The position numbers and the translations under genes were made by a program. Positions 56,517 to 64,000 of a stretch of 64,000 nt of DNA are shown piece by piece. The notes beneath the pieces are model-generated. The model searched no databases and was not told the origin of the DNA. It saw only the letters and a list, made by a program, of their open reading frames with translations. The DNA is from Puccinellia tenuiflora. Taxonomy: Eukaryota > Streptophyta > Magnoliopsida > Poales > Poaceae. Position 1 is the stretch's first letter; every line of letters starts with the position of its first letter. The stretch is from the NCBI GenBank assembly GCA_012064385.1, contig QRDG01000473.1, forward strand, positions 2,030,414 to 2,094,413, read 5' to 3'.

Positions 56517-56930
56517 GCATTTTTCTGATAAACAGATCAAAAGATATTAAATTTATAAGTTTAATGACTTAATGGAGTTCAAATTCCAAATTTTGTAATT
56601 AAATGAATTCACCTCAAATCTCAAACAAAAGTAAATTTGTTATAAATAGATATATTACATTTTTATGAACAATTTGATATTTTAATTGCATTTTTCTGAT
56701 AAATAGATCAAAAGATATTGAATTTATAAATTTAATGACTTAATGGAGTTCAAATTCCAAATTTTGTAATTAAATGAATTCACCTCAAATTTCAAACAAA
56801 AGTGAATTTGTTATAAATAGATAGATTACATTTTTATGAACAATTTGATATTTTAATTCCATTTTTCTGATAAACTGATCAAAAGATATTGAATTTATAA
56901 GTTTATTAATTTTTTCAAAAAACAAACTAA
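56517..56930. repeat. AT-rich tandem repeat, unit 171 bp, about 2.4 copies
   Basis: GCATTTTTCTGATAAACAGA at 56517 recurs with changes at 56688 and 56859, and the sequences between are nearly identical. Confidence 0.9.
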
Positions 56931-56968
56931 ATTGTGGCCTTCGCGCCCAAAATTTAATTTCCGAAAGA

Positions 56969-57169
56969 CCCTTTAGTCCCGGTTGTAGCCACAAACCGGG
57001 ACTAAAGGTCGTTTTGGCGTGCGCCCTTTCGGTGCCCCCCGAAAATGACCTTTAGTCCCAGTTCGTGGCTGGAACCGGGACTAAAGGTTCACCTTTCGTC
57101 CCGGTTGGAGCCACCAACCGGGACTAAAGGGTCTTTAGTCCCGGTTCCAGCCACGAACCGGGACTAAAG
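56969..57169. repeat. Internal cluster of CACTA subterminal-type inverted repeats
   Basis: At least three pairs of CTTTAGTCCCGGTT / AACCGGGACTAAAG occur within 200 bases, directly upstream of the ORF2 transcription unit. They match the repeats at the element's ends (46653-46935, 63709-63866). Confidence 0.9.
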
Positions 57170-57180
57170 CCCTATCCTAT

Positions 57181-57539
57181 AACTGCTCTCTTCTTCCCCA
57201 CTCCCTCTCATTCTCATTTCGTGAAGAACAGGAGGTGCGCAACCACCACGACGCCGTCAGGCTGCCCGATTCCGCCGCCGCCTTCCTCCACGCACCGCCG
57301 CCCTCCTCCACGCACCGCCCTCGCCGCTCGCCGACCGCGTCATCCTCCTCTCGACCGTCGTCCGAGCTCCTCCGCCTGCCGCTGTCCTCCTCCTTTCCCC
57401 GGCTGCTCACCCCTGCTCGCCGGCCGCCGCGTCGTCCTCCTCTTGGCCGCCATCCTCTCGACACTCCTCGCCAACCGCCGTCCTCCTCGCCGCCGGCCGC
57501 CTTCCTCCTCCTCGCCGGCCCTCCTCCTCTTCTCCTCCA
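57181..57539 (+). other. Probable first exon or leader of CACTA ORF2
   Basis: A pyrimidine- and GC-rich segment ends at a GTAAGG donor (57540). The Pro/Ser/Arg-rich frames across it follow from CCG and TCC repetition, so it is treated as a mostly untranslated exon. The following intron (57540-58258) is AT-rich and ends TTTGCAG. Confidence 0.45.
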
Positions 57540-58258
57540 GTAAGGATCCTCCTCCTCGCATTTTTTTGTTAGCTAAATTAACAAATTTGGTAGCTAAATG
57601 TAATATAGTAACTTAGCTAAATTTGTTAGCTAAATGTAATATAGTAACTTGATTTGATTTGATGTTTTTGTTAGCTAAATTTGTTAGCTAATATAGTAAC
57701 TTAGCTAAATTTGTTAGCTTATATAGTAACATAGCTAAATATTAACTTAGCTAAAATATTAACTTAGCAATGTTGGTTGAGAGCAGATGCAATTGGCAGT
57801 ATTAACTTAGCTAAATAATAAAGATTTCAATGTAATATAGTATTTGTGTAATAAAAATTGCAATTGGTAATTAATTAGTGATCTATGTTGTTAATAAAAA
57901 ATGCAATAATTTAGTACTTGTGTGTAATAAAAATTGCAATAATAAAAATTTCAATGCAAAATAAAAACTGGTGGCAGAGAAATTAGAATTCAAATGTAAA
58001 AATGGGGGTAATTGTTGTTATTATTGCAATGTAAAATAAAATTTCAATAGAATGTTAGAATTTTTAGAATGTTAGAATTTTTAGAATGTTAGAATTTTTA
58101 GAATTATAATGCCAGAGACTTGTTAAAAGTTATAGAATTATAATACTTGTTAAAAATTATAGTACTTGTTAAAAATTATTTGTCTTATCTATTTGCAAAT
58201 GAATTTTTGATATGTCTTATCTTTTTGCTAATTAACCAAAAGTCAATTGTCTTTGCAG
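57540..58258 (+). other. AT-rich intron of ORF2
   Basis: It contains repeated TTAGCTAAAT and TTTTTAGAATGTTAGAA motifs (57590-57780, 58045-58110) and no coding signal. Confidence 0.5.
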
Positions 58259-58431
58259 AAACTATGGATCGCGGCAGAGACGAATATCAGGAAAACATAT
58301 TGGAGGATATGATCCGCGGTGATGATGACGTCGATATCGCCTCGAGCTTCTTGAACGACTCCGGTGAGGGAGTGTAGATAGAAGCTGACAGCTCCGGTTC
58401 TCGAACCTTAATTACTACAGGGTCCGGCGAG
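58259..58431 (+). pseudogene. CACTA ORF2, first coding exon
   Basis: The ATG at 58264 starts MDRGRDEYQENILEDMIRGD and an acidic DDDVDIASSFLNDSGEGV stretch, stopped by TAG at 58375-58377. The same frame then continues to a GTATAT donor at 58432. The next exon begins at 58511 after TTTTAG, in frame. Confidence 0.7.
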
Positions 58432-58510
58432 GTATATTAATTAACCCTATGTTGACTAAATGCATTGTTTGATTTGTATATATATATATTAACGCTCTTT
58501 CTTCTTTTAG

Positions 58511-60920
58511 CCCTCCGGATCGAGGAAATCTTCTGACAGCAAACGAGGCCCAGCCAAAAGGTTGGAGAAAGAAGAAAGGTACAAGATCGAAGCCATCGCT
58601 GAAGATGGCAGACCGATTCTTTCCGTGACGCACGCCACAGTATTTATATGTCAATGCAGAGTTGTTGTTAGGGACAGCATCACGATCACCGTTCAAGAAT
58701 GGAATAAGCCAAAGACGGATGGACGACGCTCATCTGCTAGTTTTGTCGACAATAGAGCCAAAGACCATCTTTGGAAGACGCTCATGGCTAATTTCATGCT
58801 ACCTCGTCAAAATGAAGAGGACAACGCTCATTCGTTAGAGGGGGATGAAAATATTAAGGATCCCATAGAGGAAAAGGTCAAGGAGTGGACACTTAAGAAG
58901 ATGGCCGAACAATTTATCAACTGGAAGAAAAGATTGAATAGGGATTATGTCCAGAAAGGAAAGACTCCGGAATTCACCGGAGCGTATGAGAAGCTAAAAG
59001 ATCACTAGGACGAATTTGTCGAGTACAAGAAATCGGAGGAGGCTAAGAAAAGGTCAGCAATAAATAAGAAAAATGCTGCAAAGAAAGAATATCACCACGA
59101 GGTCAGGAGGCTACAGGGCTACCAAGCCTAAGTTGGAGAAAGATGAGAACGACCTGCTTCAAAAAGGGATAATTCCTAAGATGCAGGAGTGGGCTGAACA
59201 GGCAAAGCTTTGGTTCTACGGGCATGGCGGTAAGTTGCACCCCAAAACAGGGAAGTGCATTTTTACAAGAGCACAACTTGCAACCCCCCTCACTGAATTT
59301 CAAAAGATAATGAAGGAGGTAGACGCCGGGGAGTTCCATCCAGACAGAGAGAACGACGAGCTGACACGCGCCCTCGGGAATCCAGAACACAGTGGACGAA
59401 CAAGAGGCATAGAAGGCTCCGTTCCATGGAAGTATGGGTTTCCCGACTGCAGTGACACTTATAGAAGCCGAGGGAGTAAAAACAAAGAGGGGGCAGACCG
59501 GCTGAAGCAGATCGAAGAAAAACTAACAAGGCAGCAGGAGATACTAGATACACTTAACAACCAGCAAGCTACCAGCCAATCTCAGCGGCACGAAGATCCT
59601 GCATTGGTAAATAGCGGCCCACCATCTCAGCGGAAAAGCAGCGTGGCTTCCACGGAGCTCGTTCGGCCAGATATCTCGGCTCGTCGCTATCCCGTGGATG
59701 ATATCACAGAGAGGGAAAATTGTGAGCTACATGCTCCATTGATGAACCTAACCGTGAAGGTGGCGGTCGGCGTAGTCTTAGCGCCTGTACCTAATGGAAC
59801 TTACCATTCCTCTCCGATTCCAGATGGCTATGCTGTTTGTCGTAGTGGATGAAGTTATAAAGGGATTTGGGGACCTGGAATTTGACTACCCTATAGGTGA
59901 AGGGGAGACTACACTGAGAGATGGCAGAAAAACTACTATTCTATGGCGGAAGGAACACATTGTGCTTCCAAATTGGAAGCCAAGGCCACCGTCTCCGCCG
60001 CCTCATCCGTCTCCACCACCTCCGCTGTCTCCGCCGCGTCAGCCATCTCCGCCGTGTCAGCTATCTCCGCCGCCTCATCTGTCTCCGCCGCATCAGCCGT
60101 CTCCGCCGCGTCAGCCATCTCCACTGCCTCAGCGGAAAGAGCCATCTCCGCCGCCTCAACCACGGGTTCTAAAGCGGAAAAGCACCGCCGGGGCCGCTCC
60201 GGCGGCTAGTGCTACAGTTCCGAGTAAATCCTCAAAGAAGAAAGCGAAGGCTGCTCCTGCCAAGTTATCTTACGAGAAGACTCAAGAGGAACTTGAGCTA
60301 TCAGTAAAGGAAGATGTGGCACGCCAGTTAGCACCGAAACGGCCCCTGCCTGAGCCGAAAATAGATCCGGCAAAAGTGAAGAGAACATTGGAAAACCTGA
60401 GTCGACCAACGGCTGAGGAAACGCTACCAGACTACGACCGCTCTATCATGAAGTCACGTATAGCTCAGAAGGAGCAGGCGCGTGCAAGCGGGAGAAAAGT
60501 TCCCCAGCTCGGAGAACAGAAAAACAATCGTGCCCCCCGCTCAACGTGTTTTCCGATATCCCTTATGATTCGGAATATAAAAAAACAAATGAGAGAAGCG
60601 GCCGATAATCTTGGGGTGTCTATGGTTGAATACTTAGGCTCTATACAAGAGTATCCCATGGCTGAGCCGTGCAAATACAAATACCAGCACAGAAAGCCTC
60701 TTGTCAGACCTGAGGAGGTCCCGAAGCAACCTACAAAAATGCGAAGATTGCATCAATGGTACATGGAAGAAGCAAAGAAAGGGACAAACTGGCTCATTTT
60801 GGGAATTAAAGATGAGCATTTTTTGTGTGGAAAAGCCGAGGTCTATATTAAATTTGAAGAATTATTTTAGTTATTCAATCAAGACACCATCGACAAATCT
60901 ATCGTCAGTGCCTATTGTCT
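58511..60920 (+). pseudogene. CACTA ORF2 main exon: accessory DNA-binding-like protein with Pro-rich linker
   Basis: The first part (58511-59130) reads KEERYKIEAIAEDGRPI, WKTLMANFMLPRQ and FINWKKRLNRDYVQKGKTPE, matching the plant Ptta/En/Spm (Transposase_24-like) region; a TAG at 59006-59008 replaces an expected Trp. After a frameshift near 59100 the frame continues IIPKMQEWAEQAKLWFYGHG, then RRYPVDDITERENCELHAPL. Another frameshift near 59833 leads to VVDEVIKGFGDLEFDYP, LWRKEHIVLPNWKP and a proline-rich linker (SPPPHPSPPP-type repeats, 59985-60170) followed by a basic region. A TAG at 60868-60870 comes just before the exon end at a GTAAGT donor. In En/Spm-like systems a protein of this kind would bind subterminal repeats; that role is inferred. 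Confidence 0.75.
59985..60170 (+). repeat. Short tandem repeat encoding the Pro/Ser-rich linker
   Basis: Units such as CCGTCTCCGCCGCCTCAT repeat about ten times with changes and encode SPPxP motifs. The Ala-rich minus-strand frame here is its shadow. Confidence 0.8.
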
Positions 60921-60998
60921 GTAAGTATTTTTTCTGTAATTAAGTCTCTAGCTCAGCTCGTTCATTGCATGTATAATTATCCTCACTCTATTATGTAG

Positions 60999-61727
60999 AT
61001 TGAAGATTCTCGAATGCAAACAAGGACAAATCTATGACATTGGGTTCGTTGACCCACATATCGTTCATGGACATAATCTAAAAGATAAACCCAAGGAAAT
61101 GGAGGACGCGTTGGTACAGGCGTTAAGGAGACAGGAAACCAAAAGGAAAATACTATTTCCTTACAACTTCGGGTGAGTGTTACTGTCTTATACATATTCT
61201 ATTCGCTTACTCGATGTTAAGTGTAATTGACGAGTTATGCGTCCGCAGGTTTCACTATATTCTGCTAATCATTATTTCTGACAAAGTACTAATACAAGTC
61301 ATGGACCCGCTACGTAATGAATCTGAGAAGTGGAAGGACTTGAGTGAAATGCTCCAGAGGTAATTTCAATCATTATGACACTATATCGGCAACTTTCATT
61401 CATTTCCTGGTATCTAGTAATTAATAACTACTTTATTCATTTTCTTTGCCTGCCAGGGCTTGGAAACGGTTCACCAATAGGGCTCGGGGTGAGTGGAAAG
61501 AGAAGATTGAATTTGAAGAACTAAGTGTAAGTAGTACTAGCTAGACCCGCGCATCTGTTTGATTCTACTTTCAATAACATTATCATGCTTGATTATTATT
61601 TTGATTGAACTCTGTTCTCGTAAAGTGCCCGAGGCAGGGATCCGAGAATAATTTATGTGGATTCTACGTCTGCGAGTTCATTCGCGAGACGACCTGTGAG
61701 AGGGGCAGAATCTTAGAACAACTTCGA
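60999..61727 (+). pseudogene. CACTA ORF2, Ulp1/C48 cysteine protease exons
   Basis: Four exons with consensus splice sites follow: 60999-61172, 61249-61359, 61457-61526 and 61626-61727. They read in one frame: LKILECKQGQIYDIGFVDP, then KILFPYNFG; FHYILLIIISD (catalytic His) and VMDPLR (catalytic Asp); AWKRFTNRARGEW; and CPRQGSENNLCGFYVCEF (catalytic Cys). This is the fold of SUMO proteases of the Ulp1 family, which remove SUMO from proteins. All three catalytic positions are kept and no stop occurs in these exons. The upstream part of the gene is broken, so the domain could only be made from an internal start. Confidence 0.85.
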
Positions 61728-61878
61728 GTACGTAAACAATATTCACAATATTATTTTATTACCATCAATTGTGTTGAGATTCATTCATATATATATATAT
61801 ATATATATATAGGAAAATAGTTATGTACTCCTGGGTGTATGTACTCCCACGTACAATATACCACATAGAAGAACTAAA

Positions 61879-63308
61879 TATATATATAGGGCAGGACTAA
61901 ACAGGAACCTACCCCTAAGAGTTCCTATTTAAGCTAAATAGGAACTATTCCTAATTTAGGAACTAACCCGACCCGCACGACAGGAGCTAAAAAAACTACC
62001 TCCTACCCCACTCGCCCCGACCCACGCGTGCCCTCCGCTTCTTCTCGATCCAGCCCAGCCTCCCTCCTCCACCGCCGCGCGCCGCCGTGGCGGCGCCCCT
62101 CCCCTCCACGACCGGCCTCCGCGGCGGCGGCCCACTCCCACCGGTGACCGCGGCGCCCCTCTCCTCCCCACCGGCGTCCGCGGCCGAGCCCCGCTCGCAG
62201 GCTCCCTACCTCCAGTGACCGCTCGGGTCACCCCATCTCCCCCACCGGTGACCGCCGCCACTCAGGATCAACCGCGCCGACGCCCATCGAGATCCACCGC
62301 GCCGCCGCACCTCGGGATCCACCGCGCCGCCCTCCGGGAACCACCGTGCCACCCTCATCGGCGGGCTCTGACCCCGGCCAGCCTCCCTCGCCGGCGCGCC
62401 CCCCTGACGCATATCTGGAGGCCCTCCCTGGACTCCAGCACGCCGGCCTCGGCCCCTTCCTCCTCTGCGCCGGCCACGGGCGTCGACCGTGCCCAGCCCC
62501 TTACTCCCCAGCGGTCGCACCGTGCCCGTCCTACTCGCCGGCACGGCTCGTCGCCCCTCAAGCTCCTGCCAGCCAGCACGGTGCCATGGCTCATGCCCGC
62601 ATCCCGAGCCGGAGGCAGACCGCCTCGTCCTAGCATCTTGAGCCGCCGTCGTGGGAGGACGCACGCATCCGGGCCTCCGACCCCCTGCGCCCTCCCTCGC
62701 CCCACATCTCGAGCCGGCGACGCCATGGTCCCCGCATCCCGATCTGGACTGCTACGTGTTGGTGTTCTGAACTACTGTCCACTATGCTCTGAACCGTCAT
62801 TCGCGAGCACACCAGTATGGCGTCATCTGAAATATATTGAATCAAAATCGTTCGCATGTAAAAAAAGGTTCACAGGTCATGCGAGAAGGTTCACATTTCA
62901 TTATCGAGACAGTTCAGAAAAGCCTCATTCCTAAAAAAAACAGTTTAGAAAAAAAGTTCACTCCGTTAAAAAAAGTTCACTTCATTCATAAAAAAAGTTC
63001 ACTTGGTACAGAAAAAAAAGTTCACGTGCAATTGTGAAAAAAAGTTCACCTCAAAAAACTTCACTTCATGTTCCGTCTGAAGGTTCACATGTCATGCGCG
63101 AGAAGGTTCACTTGGTACAGAAAAAAGGTTCATGTGCAATTGCGAAAAAAGTTCACCTCGTCCCAAAAAAATTTCAGGAAAAAAGTTCAATTCATGTTCC
63201 GTCTGAACGTTCACATGAAGTAGCGTTAAGGTTCACTTAGCATATCCAAGAAGGTTCAGAAAGTTCCTGTTTAGCTTAAACAGGAATAGGTTTCTTTTTA
63301 GCTGAGTT
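61879..63308. mobile_element. Element with palindromic terminal repeats and a GTTCAC-rich array
   Basis: The left end contains the palindrome AGTTCCTATTTA-AGC-TAAATAGGAACT (61920-61946). The right end contains AGTTCCTGTTTA-GCT-TAAACAGGAA(T)T-like sequence (63262-63287), so the ends are inverted copies over about 45 bases. A GC-rich stretch (about 61975-62760) and an array of roughly 17 GTTCA-containing units (62860-63260) lie between. TA-repeats flank it on both sides, hiding any target duplication. The class is unknown: a Mutator-like or other TIR element is possible, and no transposase is encoded. Confidence 0.5.
62860..63260. repeat. Array of AAAAGTTCAC-type units
   Basis: GTTCA occurs about 17 times at irregular 18-35-base spacing. 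Larger blocks repeat as well: CACTTGGTACAGAAAAAA occurs near 63000 and 63110, and TTCATGTTCCGTCTGAA near 63065 and 63192. Confidence 0.8.
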
Positions 63309-63343
63309 ATATATATATATATTGACCCCTTTCTTTAAATTAG

Positions 63344-63466
63344 ATCGAACGGATGCGGGACGGGCTCCTACCAAAGGAATGCGTGCGAGCAATTCAAGAG
63401 GAGTTGGCGGCATTCTTATTAGATCATGTCATATCTAAAGACGGAGAATATTATCCCTACAAGTAG
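63344..63466 (+). pseudogene. CACTA ORF2, last exon
   Basis: After the TTAG acceptor the frame reads IERMRDGLLPKECVRAIQEE and ends DGEYYPYK before TAG (63464-63466). This C-terminal helix-rich tail follows the Ulp1 catalytic Cys region in related CACTA proteins. Confidence 0.8.
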
Positions 63467-63708
63467 GGATCGTAAGAGATATTGTATATATTTTATATAT
63501 ATGGTACTATATATGTAATGGGTTCGACTGCAAGAGGACGAAGAAATAGGTCACACTTTGATCTTATATTTATGACGATGTTGTATATATATGTAGTACC
63601 GTCGAATTGAATGCAAAACCTTAACCCTAAAAAGGAAAACAATAAATGAAAAAAATTGAAACGAAAAACAGTAAAACAACCCCTAAACACTAAAACCCAG
63701 TGTGCAGA
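63467..63708. other. ORF2 3' region
   Basis: AT-rich with several ATATATGTA motifs; no coding signal. Probably the 3' untranslated region and terminator area of ORF2. Confidence 0.4.
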
Positions 63709-63866
63709 CCTTTAGTCCCGGTTGGTGTTACCAACCGGGACTAAAAGGTCTCCGACCCCGGGCGCTCGTCAGCGGCCACGTGGGGACCCTTTAGTCCCGG
63801 TTCGTAACAGAACCGGGACTAAAGGTTTGGGCCTTTAGTCCCGATTGCGCTGTCCCGGTTGGGCAA
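63709..63866. repeat. Right subterminal repeats of the CACTA element
   Basis: CCTTTAGTCCCGGTTGGTG and its inverse, then CCCTTTAGTCCCGGTTCGTA and its inverse, mark the approach to the right end. Confidence 0.85.
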
Positions 63867-64000
63867 CCCCCCCTCACCCCTGAACCTAAGTCTATTGCTC
63901 GCCTATGGCTTGTACTAGGCTCGATCGGGGCGTCTTCCACCGCGGCGTCGCTGGTGCCGACGCCGAGTGGTCGGTGCTGGAAGCACATTGGTGCTTTGAG
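63867..64000. other. Unassigned sequence at the window edge
   Basis: GC-rich sequence without CACTA-type repeats. It may be an insertion, the start of flanking DNA after a truncated CACTA end, or interior subterminal sequence. The expected TCTAGTAGTG end is not present. Confidence 0.4.

Larger units (their letters stand above)
61728..63343 (+). other. Last ORF2 intron, expanded by inserted DNA
   Basis: The donor GTACGT at 61728 and acceptor TTAG before 63344 bound a 1.6-kb intron, whereas the other introns of the domain are about 76-100 bases. It contains TA microsatellites (61784-61812, 61866-61878, 63308-63322) and the palindrome-ended element. Confidence 0.75.
46653..63866 (+). mobile_element. 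CACTA (En/Spm) transposon, at least 17 kb, with two nested insertions
   Basis: The left terminus CACTACTAGAAAAAGAGG is at 46653, followed by subterminal inverted repeats built on CTTTAGTCCCGGTT. Three gene units lie on the plus strand: a coiled-coil/membrane protein (47462-47888), the TNP2 transposase (48095-55505) and ORF2 with a Ulp1 protease (58259-63466). The same inverted repeats recur at 63709-63866, so the right end should be close, but no TCTAGTAGTG terminus is seen before 64000. An LTR retrotransposon (48627-52889) and a palindrome-ended element (about 61879-63308) are inserted. Several stops and frameshifts make it defective. Confidence 0.88.

Noticed and set aside
55656..56930. CRISPR-like array
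   Set aside because: The units are 140 and 171 bp tandem repeats without unique spacers, in a plant transposon.
59936..60209. Ala/Ser-rich and Leu/Arg-rich frames over the Pro-rich linker
   Set aside because: They are shadows of a short tandem repeat whose plus-strand frame fits the CACTA ORF2 protein.
62206..62934. ORFs of 152 and 239 codons on opposite strands in the intron insertion
   Set aside because: GC-rich low-complexity sequence, antisense to each other and no domain; a captured gene fragment is possible but no CDS can be supported.
1..64000. tRNA or rRNA genes
   Set aside because: No cloverleaf with the usual GGTTCRANNCC box, and no rRNA-like sequence, was noticed; the tRNA-Met matches are retrotransposon primer sites only 12 bases long.

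Overview
The window is nuclear DNA of a grass, most likely a large-genome pooid (wheat, rye, barley, oat or ryegrass relatives). It is almost entirely transposable elements nested in one another: LTR retrotransposons with tRNA-Met-type primer sites (TGGTATCAGAGC), an L1-type plant LINE with an RNase H domain, Stowaway MITEs with CTCCCTCCG ends, and a CACTA transposon with CACTACTAGAAA ends and 'CTTTAGTCCCGGTT' subterminal repeats. No ordinary host gene is certain. One small two-exon reading frame at 33674-34194 is the best candidate.

Layout, left to right. (1) 1-5654: 5' part of a minus-strand LTR retrotransposon (E1). Its long LTR (about 1316-5654) contains a 286-base assembly gap flanked by tandem repeats. 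Its internal region carries an unknown ORF where gag is expected. (2) 5742-31022: a minus-strand Sirevirus-like copia element (E2) with LTRs of about 5 kb or more, a tRNA-Met primer site and a coiled-coil gag. A younger minus-strand chromovirus (E3, 11687-24105) sits inside it. E3 has a recombinant LTR-internal-LTR-internal structure whose truncated end is fused directly to the Sirevirus gag zinc-knuckle region, so the Sirevirus pol is gone. (3) 31023-36489: old gypsy LTR-like DNA, two Stowaway MITEs, the small spliced ORF and unassigned AT-rich DNA. (4) 36490-42975: an almost full-length LINE (36774-42736; ORF1, endonuclease, RT, RNase H) inserted in the RT gene of an older LINE, with a 12-bp target duplication. 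(5) 42976-46652: MITEs, a 5'-truncated LINE tail and short tandem repeats. (6) 46653 to at least 63866: a CACTA element on the plus strand.

The CACTA element carries three gene units. The first is a small coiled-coil/transmembrane protein. The second is a TNP2-type transposase. The third is an ORF2 gene (conserved CACTA accessory protein with a proline-rich linker and a C-terminal Ulp1/C48 protease domain spread over five exons). A 4.26-kb non-autonomous LTR retrotransposon (48627-52889) splits the transposase with a clean 5-bp duplication (GACTG). A second element with palindromic ends and a GTTCAC-rich array sits in the last Ulp1 intron. Between TNP2 and ORF2 lie two tandem arrays (140 bp and 171 bp units) and an internal cluster of the same inverted repeats found at the CACTA ends.

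Nearly every coding unit is interrupted by stops, frameshifts or insertions, so this copy is not autonomous. The reading frames are still close enough to their families to be read. Relative LTR divergence, counted by hand, agrees with the nesting: E3 about 0.9%, E2 about 2%, and the retrotransposon in the CACTA about 3%.
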